This document shows, piece by piece, positions 9,669 to 18,305 of a stretch of DNA of 64,000 bases. The position numbers and the translations under genes are program-made. The stretch's first letter is position 1; each line of letters opens with the position of its first letter. The notes beneath the pieces are model-generated. The model saw nothing but the letters and a program-made list of their open reading frames with translations, was not told the origin of the DNA and did not search any database. Location: contig CALZJG010000005.1 in NCBI GenBank assembly GCA_945787555.1, positions 1-64,000 on the forward strand, written 5' to 3'. The stretch is from an uncultured Chromatiaceae bacterium (lineage in GTDB: Bacteria > Pseudomonadota > Gammaproteobacteria > DRLM01).

Positions 9669-10610
9669 TCAGCAGCCCTCACCCAGCATCTCTTCCGATC
9701 TTGTCAGGGTTGAGGATTCGAATAAGCGCTGCGGCTCACTCAGCAATGCCGCCATACAAGGCTCCAACACCTGCTCCGCTTGGCTCATGGCGGCCGCCTG
9801 TACTTCAGGCCCACCGACGCTTAACGGCCAGTTGAGATCCGGTAAGGTCGGCTCCAGCACCATGATGGGTGCGCCGCAGCCACCGGGACAGGGTTGCACA
9901 CTGAGCGGTTGACCGCTCAGGTACCAAGGCCGCTGTCGATACAACAACACATACAATATCTCTACAAGTGACCAGGGCCGACTCACGGCCCGTGTCAACC
10001 CATTGCGGCCCGCGCGATTGACCGCGGTGTGGTGCAGGATCAACGCATCCAATTCATGCTTGCAACAAATGGCTTCGCTGGGAGCCAACTCAATGGTAGC
10101 GCCATCCGTATACGACTCGCCCTCGATCAGCACCGGCCGGTACAACACCGGCATGGCGGCGCTGGCCATGATGCGCGGCGCCAGTTCACCACTGGAAAAA
10201 ATCGTCTTGGCACCGGTACTCAGGTTCATGGCCATTGAATAAAAGGGAATAGCGCATTCCTCGAAATTTCGCACTGCAAGATTGCGGCGCACGAAATCCA
10301 CCGCGGTAGCCGTATCCGATAGCCCGGTGTAACCGCGCCCCTTGTTGACCCCCAACTGCCAGACCAATCGCGACCAGCCATCTGGCGACCAATACTCCGC
10401 AGTGCGCACCCGCGCGATGGTCTCTGCCCAATGTGGCAAGGGCGTACCGCTAGCCACCACGCCGCCCACCAATGCCCCCGCGCTGCAACCGGCAATGCCG
10501 CTCACTTGGATCCCCATTTTTTGCAGGGCCAACAAAAAACCAGTATGAGCGTAGACGCCGCGGCCGCCGCCGGAGCTGAGCACCACGCCGATACGAGGAC
10601 CTTCACTCAT
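9669..10610 (-). CDS. Patatin-like phospholipase
   Basis: A 313-residue serine hydrolase of the patatin family. The oxyanion-hole segment SSGGGRGVYAHTG is at residues 12-24, the nucleophile elbow GCSAG at about 41-45, and the catalytic Asp in DGA near 169. There is no signal peptide, so it is a cytosolic or secreted lipase of the RssA-like type. The gene lies between phosphoketolase and the DUF882 gene, all on the minus strand with short gaps, so one transcript is possible. GGGAG precedes the ATG. Substrate unknown. Confidence 0.87.
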   Translation of the reverse strand: MSEGPRIGVVLSSGGGRGVYAHTGFLLALQKMGIQVSGIAGCSAGALVGGVVASGTPLPHWAETIARVRTAEYWSPDGWSRLVWQLGVNKGRGYTGLSDTATAVDFVRRNLAVRNFEECAIPFYSMAMNLSTGAKTIFSSGELAPRIMASAAMPVLYRPVLIEGESYTDGATIELAPSEAICCKHELDALILHHTAVNRAGRNGLTRAVSRPWSLVEILYVLLYRQRPWYLSGQPLSVQPCPGGCGAPIMVLEPTLPDLNWPLSVGGPEVQAAAMSQAEQVLEPCMAALLSEPQRLFESSTLTRSEEMLGEGC

Positions 10611-10668
10611 CGCCAGTCACTCCCTCGCGCATGCCAGCACTTATGCTCTTGGTACAATCCGACCCACC

Positions 10669-13053
10669 TCAATACGGCCAACGCCACTCACGCACTTCGG
10701 GCAGGTCCTGACCATGCTTGACGATGTAGTGTTTGTGTTCGATGAGCTTGTCGCGCATCGTCTGCTTCAAATAGGCCGCTTTGTAGCCCAGCTTGGGCAC
10801 GCGATCGATGACGTCGGCGACCAGGTGAAAGCGGTCCAAGTCATTGCGCACCACCATGTCGAAAGGTGTGGAGGTCGTGCCTTCCTCTTTATAGCCGCGC
10901 ACATGCAGATTGCGGTGATTGGTGCGCCGGTATGTGAGACGGTGGATCAACCAAGGATAACCGTGATAAGCGAAAATGATGGGTTTATCGGTGGTGAACA
11001 AGGTATCGAAGTCCTTGTCGGACAAACCATGCGGATGTTCATCTTTTTGTTGCAGGGTCATCAAATCCACGATGTTCACTAGCCGTACCTTGAGCTCGGG
11101 TACGTGCTGACGTAGCAAGTCGACCGCCGCCAATGCTTCCAGTGTCGGCACATCGCCGGCGCAGGCCATCACCACGTCAGGTTCGACGCCATCATCGTTG
11201 CTGGCCCATTTCCAGATGCCGATGCCCGCCGAGCAATGCTTCTCCGCCGCGTCCATGTCCAACCACTGTAATTGCGGCTGCTTACCCGCCACGATCACAT
11301 TGACGAAATCACGAGAGCGCAGACAACGGTCGGTGACATACAACAAGGTGTTGGCATCGGGCGGCAGATAGACGCGGATGATGTCGGCCTTCTTGTTCAC
11401 CACATGGTCGATGAAACCGGGATCTTGATGCGAGAACCCATTGTGGTCCTGGCGCCACACATGCGAAGTGAGTAAATAATTCAACGAGGCGATGGGCCGC
11501 CGCCATGGAATTTCCTTGCTGGTGACCTTGAGCCATTTGGCATGCTGATTGAACATCGAGTCGATGATGTGGATGAAGGCCTCGTAACAGGAAAACAAGC
11601 CGTGACGGCCGGTGAGCAGATAACCTTCCAACCAACCCTGGCAAGTATGTTCGGAGAGTATTTCCATGACCCGCCCATCGGGCGCGAGGTGATCATCCTC
11701 GGGAATTTTATCCGCCAACCAGGTGCGCTCAGTCACTTCGAATAAGGCGCCGAGACGATTGGAGGCGGTTTCGTCGGGGCCGAACACGCGAAAGTTACTC
11801 TGCCGGGTATTGAGCTTCATCACATCGCGCAACATCATGCCCATCACCCGCGTCGCTTCGGCCTCGTTGCGCCCCGGCTGCGGCACGTCCACCGCGTACT
11901 CGCGATAGTCGGGCATTTTCAAGTCCTTCAACAACACGCCGCCGTTGGCATGCGGGTTGGCGCCCATACGCCGCTCGCCGCTGGGCGCCAAGGCTTGCAG
12001 TTCGGGCACTAACGACCCATTGTCGTCGAACAACTCCTCAGCGCGATAAGTCTTCAGCCACTGCTTCAGCAATTCCAAATGCCCCGGCTTGGTCGCCAAC
12101 TCACCGAAAGGCACTTGATGGGAACGCCAGTAATCCTCGGTCTTCTTACCGTCGACTTCCTTCGGCCCCGTCCATCCCTTGGGGGTGCGCAACACGATCA
12201 TGGGCCAGGTGGGCCGACTCACCACGCCGTTGGCGCGCGCCCCGCGTTGGATATTTTGGATCTCGTCCATGACCGCATCGAAGGTGGCGGCCATCTGTTG
12301 ATGCACCACTTCCGGATCACTGCCTTCGACAAAATAGGGCCGGAAGCCATACCCCGTGAAGAGACTCGCCAACTCCTCGCGCGGTATGCGCGCCAACACG
12401 GTGGGATTGGCAATCTTATAGCCGTTCAAATGCAGGATGGGTAGCACCGCGCCATCGCGCGCCGGATTGAGGAACTTATTGGAATGCCACGCCGCGGCCA
12501 TCGGCCCCGTCTCCGCTTCACCGTCGCCCACTACGCATGCGACGACCAAATCCGGGTTGTCGAAGGCCGCACCGTAGGCATGCGACAGCGCGTAACCCAA
12601 CTCGCCGCCTTCATGGATCGAGCCCGGCGTCTCGGGCGCCACATGACTGGGAATGCCGCCGGGAAAGGAGAACTGTTTGAACAGGCGCTTCATCCCCGTG
12701 CTGTCTGCACTGATGTTGGGATAGAACTCGCTGTAAGTCCCCTCGAGATACGTGTTGGCCACCAGCGCCGGACCGCCGTGACCTGGTCCGCAGACGTAGA
12801 TCATATTGAGATCGCGCGACTTGATGAGGCGATTCAAATGTACATAAATGAAATTGAGTCCCGGCGTGGTGCCCCAATGGCCAAGCAGGCGCGGCTTGAC
12901 ATGCTCCAGTCTGAGCGGCTCCTTGAGCAGCGGGTTGTCGAGTAAATAGATCTGCCCCACCGAGAGATAATTAGCCGCCCGCCAATAAGCGTCGATCAAG
13001 CGCAGGTCATCACTGGAAAGAGGCTGTTGCGTGGCGTGGACGGCGTGGTTCAT
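10669..13053 (-). CDS. xfp: Phosphoketolase (xylulose-5-P / fructose-6-P)
   Basis: A 794-residue thiamine-diphosphate enzyme that cleaves xylulose-5-phosphate or fructose-6-phosphate with phosphate to give acetyl phosphate plus a triose or tetrose phosphate. Characteristic segments are [22 protein letters not shown], the ThDP motif [16 protein letters not shown] near residue 172, and [17 protein letters not shown]. Length is typical. AGGAG stands 6 bases before the ATG at 13053. Together with glycogen phosphorylase it would give a short route from stored glucan to acetyl phosphate. No acetate kinase gene is present in the window. Confidence 0.95.
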   Translation of the reverse strand: MNHAVHATQQPLSSDDLRLIDAYWRAANYLSVGQIYLLDNPLLKEPLRLEHVKPRLLGHWGTTPGLNFIYVHLNRLIKSRDLNMIYVCGPGHGGPALVANTYLEGTYSEFYPNISADSTGMKRLFKQFSFPGGIPSHVAPETPGSIHEGGELGYALSHAYGAAFDNPDLVVACVVGDGEAETGPMAAAWHSNKFLNPARDGAVLPILHLNGYKIANPTVLARIPREELASLFTGYGFRPYFVEGSDPEVVHQQMAATFDAVMDEIQNIQRGARANGVVSRPTWPMIVLRTPKGWTGPKEVDGKKTEDYWRSHQVPFGELATKPGHLELLKQWLKTYRAEELFDDNGSLVPELQALAPSGERRMGANPHANGGVLLKDLKMPDYREYAVDVPQPGRNEAEATRVMGMMLRDVMKLNTRQSNFRVFGPDETASNRLGALFEVTERTWLADKIPEDDHLAPDGRVMEILSEHTCQGWLEGYLLTGRHGLFSCYEAFIHIIDSMFNQHAKWLKVTSKEIPWRRPIASLNYLLTSHVWRQDHNGFSHQDPGFIDHVVNKKADIIRVYLPPDANTLLYVTDRCLRSRDFVNVIVAGKQPQLQWLDMDAAEKHCSAGIGIWKWASNDDGVEPDVVMACAGDVPTLEALAAVDLLRQHVPELKVRLVNIVDLMTLQQKDEHPHGLSDKDFDTLFTTDKPIIFAYHGYPWLIHRLTYRRTNHRNLHVRGYKEEGTTSTPFDMVVRNDLDRFHLVADVIDRVPKLGYKAAYLKQTMRDKLIEHKHYIVKHGQDLPEVREWRWPY

Positions 13054-13181
13054 GACTCACTCCTGTTCTGTCGATCCCGGCTCAATTCTGGCTCACCGCG
13101 CGCGATGTCCCGCAGGCGCGTTATCAGTATAACCTCATAAACCGGAAAAAAAGACCAGCATGCAATAAGACTGACAACCTA

Positions 13182-13334
13182 TTATGACAGTCTCATTTCA
13201 CTATCCAGGAAATACACGATCACCGTCCTTATCCCCTCGATGCCGGCGAGCACCCCCAGTGACTCCCAACTCGGCACGACGATGGTTTGGATGATGTCGC
13301 CGGCGAGAAAGATCTCCAGCTCCAGCCGATCTGC
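13182..13334 (-). pseudogene. DUF1622 membrane protein, 3' fragment only
   Basis: About 50 codons ending with TAA at 13182-13184 give FLAGDIIQTIVVPSW and then GIRTVIVYFLDSE, the conserved C-terminal part of the DUF1622 integral membrane family. The N-terminal half is missing. The fragment follows directly on, in another frame, from the truncated beta-propeller gene upstream, so a deletion most likely joined the two. It is not expected to be expressed as a protein. Confidence 0.68.
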
Positions 13335-13842
13335 ACGGTTTTCACCACCGCCATACGATCGAGGTCGATGACCGAGATACCGCCCGCGCCGGAGTGCACC
13401 GCGACGGCATGCTTGCCGTCGGAGGACACCGCGGTGTGATGGGTCAGACCGCGCACCTCGACACGCCTCATGACGTGACCCTGCTTGGGATGGATGATGG
13501 AAACATAGCTGGGGCCGGCCGGGGCTGGGCTGTCTGAGCTAGAAGCATGATGCGCCGCATGCTCGGCCTCGCTCACGGCGCCAGGCTTGTTCGCCTGGCG
13601 CGGCGCGGCGCTGTCTTTTTGCTGCATGCTGCCGGCTACCAAATAATCGCTCTTGGGGCTAGCTGCGAGCCCATGGGCGTTTTCCAGTTCGTCGATACGA
13701 CCGACGATAGCATCGCTCTGCAAATCGATGATCACCAGGTCGTTGGCCTCGCCGGTGGGTACGTACATCAAGGGTGCGGCGGTAGCGGTCAGGGACCCCA
13801 GCAATATCATCGCGAAGCTGGCACTCATAAATTTAGTCATTG
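13335..13842 (-). pseudogene. YVTN-type beta-propeller protein, 3' truncated
   Basis: The ATG at 13842 has GAGAG before it and is followed by a signal peptide (MTKFMSASFAMILLGS ... TATAA). About 170 residues of beta-propeller sequence then follow (MYVPTGEANDLVIIDLQS, GISVIDLDRMAVVKTV). Intact members have around 300-400 residues and seven blades. Here the propeller stops after VVKTVQIG, and the remaining codons to a stop at 13229 belong to the other strand phase of a DUF1622 remnant. A His-rich loop (EAEHAAHHASS) may bind metal. It is the last gene of the copper island and is probably non-functional. Confidence 0.72.
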
Positions 13843-13872
13843 CAGCTCTCCATCGTGTTGTCGTGGCGCAGC

Positions 13873-13995
13873 TCATTTGCGCACGACATATTTGATCAGC
13901 GCCACGATGGCCAGGATGATCACCGCCCAGAATAGGATACCCAGTGCCCAGTGGCCGGATCCAAACCCCCAATGCCAGTCGCCCATAGCGTGCAT
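13873..13995 (-). CDS. Small single-pass membrane protein (40 aa)
   Basis: A short gene from ATG 13995 to TGA at 13873. The N-terminus is rich in Trp, His and Gly (MHAMGDWHWGFGSGHW). One hydrophobic helix follows (ILFWAVIILAIVALI), and the end is basic (KYVVRK). Such Gly/Trp/His-rich peptides of 40-80 residues recur in bacterial metal-resistance clusters, but I know of no assigned function. It lies 30 bases upstream of the propeller gene and 52 bases after the DUF2231 gene, in the same direction. There is no strong ribosome binding site, so translation is likely but not certain. Confidence 0.65.
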   Translation of the reverse strand: MHAMGDWHWGFGSGHWALGILFWAVIILAIVALIKYVVRK

Positions 13996-14014
13996 CACGG
14001 CTAGGTCGTCCAAT

Positions 14015-14028
14015 CGGAACCTGTTCCG
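14015..14028. repeat. Short inverted repeat (6-2-6) between DUF2231 and the small membrane gene
   Basis: CGGAAC and GTTCCG separated by two bases, 20 bases upstream of the 40-residue gene. It could be an operator half-site pair or chance; no regulator can be named. Confidence 0.3.
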
Positions 14029-14047
14029 GCATCACTCCATTTAGTGT

Positions 14048-14722
14048 TCAATGGTCATGTGGTTGATCATGATCATCGTCATGATGAGCGTTACGATCGC
14101 TAACTACTCTGGCCGGTGCCTCGTCACGCATCATCATCTCGTCGCCAGTGGAGTGACCCTCCTCTGGCTCTGCATCATGCGCATGACCGTCGTCATGGTG
14201 TGGCTCTTCTACACCTTGCACCATCTCGCCCGTGTCGTGAGCATGATCGGCGCCGGCGTGCTCATGCGTGTCCTTCTTAGGCAGCGACATCACGCCCAAA
14301 CCATATCGGTAAACAACCTCGCCGCCGTGCCAAGCGGTCGATCCCAACAAGCCTCCGCCGACTACCATCAAGCCAACAAACGCCACACCCAACGCTTGTT
14401 GACGCCGCACGCGCAACACGGACCAAATAGCCAAGGACAGAAACAAGGTGATGGTGACGATGGCCCAATTGCGATGCTCGGTCATCGCGGCATGCGACGG
14501 TGTGTCATGCGCCACGGTGTTGTAAGCATACAGCCCGGTCAAACCGGTGATGACAGTAATGCCCGCGCCGAACCACAAGGCCCAGCGTGCCACGATGCGC
14601 CATTGCTCTTGCAAGGGTGGTTTGACGAAGGGGGTGATGACGAACAAGCCCGCCGCCAGCGAAAACAAGGCCACGGTGAAATGCACGAAGATGGGATGCC
14701 AATTGGGGATGATTTCGGGCAT
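14048..14722 (-). CDS. DUF2231 membrane protein with His/Asp-rich C-terminal tail
   Basis: A 224-residue inner-membrane protein. Residues 1-130 contain four hydrophobic helices with NWHPIFVHFTVALFS at the start, typical of DUF2231. Residues about 155-224 form a soluble tail with more than a dozen histidines and many Asp/Glu (for example DTHEHAGADHAHD and HHDDDHDQPHDH), a plausible metal-binding or metal-buffering arm. It follows copB by about 77 bases on the same strand and so belongs to the copper island. The start ATG at 14722 fits the family N-terminus. The biochemical role of DUF2231 is unknown; a haem or copper link is inference. Confidence 0.85.
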   Translation of the reverse strand: MPEIIPNWHPIFVHFTVALFSLAAGLFVITPFVKPPLQEQWRIVARWALWFGAGITVITGLTGLYAYNTVAHDTPSHAAMTEHRNWAIVTITLFLSLAIWSVLRVRRQQALGVAFVGLMVVGGGLLGSTAWHGGEVVYRYGLGVMSLPKKDTHEHAGADHAHDTGEMVQGVEEPHHDDGHAHDAEPEEGHSTGDEMMMRDEAPARVVSDRNAHHDDDHDQPHDH

Positions 14723-14799
14723 AGCATTACTCCTATGATGTCACGCCTACAACTAGACGTGACGGAAATGAATGAAACCCTGTCGCCATGACAGGCCGA

Positions 14800-15804
14800 T
14801 CAAAACCAACAACGCAGCCCGACCACGGTCCGCGCTTCCTCGGCATCCTGCCCCGCCGCACGGGTGTAATCGGCCGTGCGGCCATACTTGCCCGCCCATT
14901 CGACACCTACGTAAGGCGAAAACTGACGTCGTATCTCATAGCGCAGACGCAATCCCAGCACCGCCTCGGACAGGCCCGAGCCCACGCCCCGCTTGGCATC
15001 ATCCTTACCATATAGGTCGGCTTCGAAACGCGGCTGCAAAATCAATCTCTGGGTCAACAGCAGATCGTACTCCGCTTCTACACTCACAGCGGTACGGCCC
15101 ACCGCACCGATATAGGCGCTGGCGTCCACCTCGAACCAGTACGGTGCCAGACCTTGGATACCCAGCGCCAGCCAGGTCTGATCGGGCGACTCACCGCTAT
15201 CGTAACGCAAGCCCAATTGGGCATTCCAATATGGCGCGACTGCATGACCCCACAGTATTTCACTGCGTGCCCCGTCCAATGCATCATTGTCGATAGCGCC
15301 TTCAGCTTTCAACACAATCCGATCATAGTCGCGCCCGTACCAAGCCTGCAGGTCGATAGTGGTGGAGGTGTTGTCATCCGTGCGCACACTCTCCAGGCGA
15401 TCGATCAACAGCGCGCCAAAATTGTGTTGATCGGCGAGCCGCAAGGGGTAAGGTCCAAAGTCATAACCACCGGAATAGGCATGCGGATCCCGCGCATCGG
15501 TCGGCGCCGCACGGCCTGGCATGGACATGGAGTCCATACTGGACATGTCATGCTGCTCCATGGCTGCATCGTCGTGCTGCATGCCATGATCCATTCCGCC
15601 GTTCATGTCCATATCATCCATGTTCATGTCCATGGACATGTCGCCATTGGACATGGCCTCATGGTCCATAGAATCCATGTCGTCCATCGGCATGGTACTT
15701 GCGTCATGACCGGCGTGGGGATCAGCATCCAGCTGTTGCGCCCAGGCCGACGACAAAACTAATGGCCCTATCACCACAGCGCTGAGGATCAGCGGACGGA
15801 CCAT
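14800..15804 (-). CDS. copB: Copper resistance outer-membrane protein CopB/PcoB
   Basis: A 334-residue outer-membrane protein. The start at 15804 is used because GAAGG precedes it and a signal peptide follows (MVRPLILSAVVIGPLVL); an ATG 36 bases earlier overlaps the stop of copA and lacks a binding site. Residues about 25-100 form a Met/Asp/His-rich copper-binding region (for example MDDMDSMDHEAM and MSMDMNMDDMDM). The remainder is the beta-barrel domain, ending in Trp-Phe as outer-membrane proteins often do. CopB works with CopA in periplasmic copper sequestration and export. Confidence 0.93.
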   Translation of the reverse strand: MVRPLILSAVVIGPLVLSSAWAQQLDADPHAGHDASTMPMDDMDSMDHEAMSNGDMSMDMNMDDMDMNGGMDHGMQHDDAAMEQHDMSSMDSMSMPGRAAPTDARDPHAYSGGYDFGPYPLRLADQHNFGALLIDRLESVRTDDNTSTTIDLQAWYGRDYDRIVLKAEGAIDNDALDGARSEILWGHAVAPYWNAQLGLRYDSGESPDQTWLALGIQGLAPYWFEVDASAYIGAVGRTAVSVEAEYDLLLTQRLILQPRFEADLYGKDDAKRGVGSGLSEAVLGLRLRYEIRRQFSPYVGVEWAGKYGRTADYTRAAGQDAEEARTVVGLRCWF

Positions 15805-15840
15805 CTTGCCTTCTTTCTTTTGTGTGAGTGAGCATCCCAT

Positions 15841-17595
15841 TCAAGCCACCACGACCTGGCGAAACATGCCCGCGTCCATGTGATAGAGCAGATGACAGTG
15901 CCAAGCCCAGCGGCCAGGCGCGTCCGCCGTGACCAAAAAACTGATGCGCTGCGCCGGCTGTACGTTGATGGTGTGTTTACGCGCTTGAAATTCCCCGTTG
16001 GGATTCTCCAATTCGCTCCACATGCCATGCAGATGCATAGGGTGGGTCATCATAGTGTCGTTGTGCAGTATCACGCGCAGACGTTCGCCATGACGGAAAT
16101 GGATGGGCGTGGATTTTCCAAACTCCACCCCGTCGATGGACCAAGTATATCGTTCCATGTTACCGGTCAGATGCAATTCAATTTCCCGTTCTGCGCTACG
16201 CGGATCCATGGGGCCGCCGATGGTGTGCAGGTCGGCATAGGTGAGCACACGCCGACCGTTGTTACGCAACCCCACACCGGGGTCGTCGAGATTAGTGCGC
16301 GGCGTGTCGACGCGCATGTCGACGCTGGGCCCGTATTCCGTTGTTGCATGCCGCACGCGCACCGCAGCCGCGCCCATCGCCATAGCGCCGTGCGTGGCAT
16401 GCCCGCCCTGCTGCATATCGCCCATTTCAGCGTGCATCATGGCGCCCATCATGTCCGCCATGGTCAAGGGTTCAGGCGGGTCCATCGCCGGCACATCTGC
16501 CCCCAGGTCGGCACGTACCGCGAGCGTGCCACGCGCATACCCCGTGCGATCCATGGATTGGGCGAAAATCGTGTAAGCCTCATCTTTGGGCTCGACGATC
16601 ACATCATAGGTTTCGGCCACACCGATGCGCATCTCATCCACCGTGACCGGCTCGACATTGACGCCGTCGTTCTGCACCACGGTCATCTTGAGGCCGGGAA
16701 TGCGCACGTCGAAAAAAGTCATCGCAGAACCGTTGATCAAGCGCAATCGTACCCGTTCGCCGGGCTTGAACAAGCCTGTCCAATTGCCCGCCGGCGTGGT
16801 GCCGTTGGTGAGATAGGTATAGGTGTGGCCGGAGATATCGGCGAGATCGCTTGGACTCATGCGCATCTGATTCCACATGCGGCGCTTGCTCAGCGCGGAG
16901 GCCAGCCCATCACTACCGACATCGCGGAAAAAATCGACCACGGTCGGCTGATTGAAATTGTAGTAATCGCTTTGGATCTTGAGCTTAGCCAAAACTCTGA
17001 TCGGATCTTCGTCGGTCCAGTCGGATAAGTGCAGCACGTAATCACGCTCGGCGCGCAGCGGATCGCCCGCAGCCGGGTCGATGATGAGGGCGCCGTACAA
17101 CCCGGTCTGTTCCTGAAATCCGGAATGGGAGTGATACCAGTAAGTCCCCGCTTGCTGCACCTTGAAGCGATAGGTGAACGTTTCGCCCGGCGCGATGCCT
17201 GGGTAACTAATGCCCGGCACACCGTCCATCTCGTAGGGGAGTATCAGTCCGTGCCAATGTATCGAGGTCGCCTCTTTCAAGCGATTAATCACTCTGAGAG
17301 TGACGGTATCACCCTCGCGCCAGCGCAAGGTGGGCGCCGGGATCGAGCCGTTGATCGTCGTCGCCAGTCGCGGTGCACCGGTGAAGTTCACCAGGCTCTC
17401 CGCGATGGTCAACTCGAACTCCGTCCCACTCAACACTGGCGCATAGCCGGTCGTCGTGGTGGCCATGTCTCGCGCCCAGCTCGGTTTGATTAACGGCGAC
17501 AATCCTAGCAGCACACCACCGGCTGCCAAACCCTGCAAGAAACGCCGCCGCGGCAGATTCGGCGCCACTAGGGCGGACCGGGGCATGCGCTTCAT
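15841..17595 (-). CDS. copA: Periplasmic multicopper oxidase CopA/PcoA
   Basis: A 584-residue Tat-exported copper oxidase. The leader contains RRRFLQGLAAGG. All four copper-ligand motifs are present: IHWHG near residue 112, YWYHSHSG near 152, HPMHLHGMW near 515 and WAWHCHLLYHMDAGMF near 562. A Met-rich insertion (MADMMGAMMHAEMGDM, then GAMAMG) around residues 375-405 is typical of CopA/PcoA and binds extra copper. It oxidises Cu(I) or sequesters it in the periplasm. copB follows directly. A separate copper-pump gene called copA lies at 1-1887. Confidence 0.95.
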   Translation of the reverse strand: MKRMPRSALVAPNLPRRRFLQGLAAGGVLLGLSPLIKPSWARDMATTTTGYAPVLSGTEFELTIAESLVNFTGAPRLATTINGSIPAPTLRWREGDTVTLRVINRLKEATSIHWHGLILPYEMDGVPGISYPGIAPGETFTYRFKVQQAGTYWYHSHSGFQEQTGLYGALIIDPAAGDPLRAERDYVLHLSDWTDEDPIRVLAKLKIQSDYYNFNQPTVVDFFRDVGSDGLASALSKRRMWNQMRMSPSDLADISGHTYTYLTNGTTPAGNWTGLFKPGERVRLRLINGSAMTFFDVRIPGLKMTVVQNDGVNVEPVTVDEMRIGVAETYDVIVEPKDEAYTIFAQSMDRTGYARGTLAVRADLGADVPAMDPPEPLTMADMMGAMMHAEMGDMQQGGHATHGAMAMGAAAVRVRHATTEYGPSVDMRVDTPRTNLDDPGVGLRNNGRRVLTYADLHTIGGPMDPRSAEREIELHLTGNMERYTWSIDGVEFGKSTPIHFRHGERLRVILHNDTMMTHPMHLHGMWSELENPNGEFQARKHTINVQPAQRISFLVTADAPGRWAWHCHLLYHMDAGMFRQVVVA

Positions 17596-17747
17596 CTCGA
17601 TGTATCCTCCAGCTAATTATTGGTTCGACCTGTATCGACTCAATAATTTCATTAATAACGATACTCTGAATATCCGGCTCTGGACTATCCATATCGCCTC
17701 CCCCTGTCAGGAAAGCGGATTCGCACCCCTTACTCTCTCATCCCTAG

Positions 17748-17768
17748 CTTCCCCTTAAGAGGGGGAAG
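17748..17768. repeat. C-rich/G-rich hairpin upstream of the multicopper oxidase gene
   Basis: CTTCCCC pairs with GGGGAAG across a 7-base loop. It lies in the 253-base gap between the YtkA-like gene and the oxidase gene. No U-tract follows on either strand, so it is not a standard terminator. Similar C-then-G-rich stretches occur elsewhere in the window. Confidence 0.4.
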
Positions 17769-17848
17769 TCGTTTTCAGTGCCAATTAGTGGTTACAGGAC
17801 ATATCAAACACATATCCTGGCGAGTACTTTATTGCCTCTACTCACCAA

Positions 17849-18250
17849 TCACTGCCCACCGTAAAAAACCCCGCCTTTATGCTTGGCACCATCAGGGGTT
17901 TTGAACAGCACCATTAGTTGGTGCTTGCCCTCGTGGCCGAGATCGTAACCGGCCATCAACCACTCCCCCATCACCATCATCATCTTGGTTTGTTCCTGAT
18001 TATTAGGGTGGATGACCTTGGAATTAGCCATGACGCCGCTCACCACTTTTCCGTCTTTCTCGATTTTGAGCATGAAATCATGGCTGCCACCCATTTCCTT
18101 GCCGGGCTGGGCCTCCATGACATGGAAGGTGACGGTGTAACCATCGATGGTTTGCCGCTCTTCCAACATATCTCCGCCCGCGCGCAAAGCCGGGGATGAC
18201 AGTGTCGCAGCCAGGGCCGCAATAACAGCAAATGTACGCAGTTTGTTCAT
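17849..18250 (-). CDS. Exported YtkA/FixH-like protein of the copper island
   Basis: A 133-residue protein starting at 18250, where GGAGAGAGAG precedes the ATG. A signal peptide (MNKLRTFAVIAALAATLSS) is followed by a small beta-rich domain. GYTVTFHVMEAQPG, HDFMLKIEKDGKVVSG and KMMMVMGEWLMAGYDLG look like an immunoglobulin-fold YtkA/FixH-type domain with Met and His side chains suited to Cu(I). It lies 56 bases downstream of the RND pump gene on the same strand. A periplasmic copper-carrying role, similar in place to CusF, is inference; no CusF motif is seen. Confidence 0.7.
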   Translation of the reverse strand: MNKLRTFAVIAALAATLSSPALRAGGDMLEERQTIDGYTVTFHVMEAQPGKEMGGSHDFMLKIEKDGKVVSGVMANSKVIHPNNQEQTKMMMVMGEWLMAGYDLGHEGKHQLMVLFKTPDGAKHKGGVFYGGQ

Positions 18251-18305
18251 CACTCTCTCTCCTCCACTCGTAAAGTAGTTCAACATTGAAGCCGGTTCGA
18301 AAATA

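Noticed and set aside
15805-15840. Upstream ATG for copB
   Set aside because: It abuts the stop of the oxidase gene, and the signal peptide starts only at the ATG at 15804, which has a binding site.
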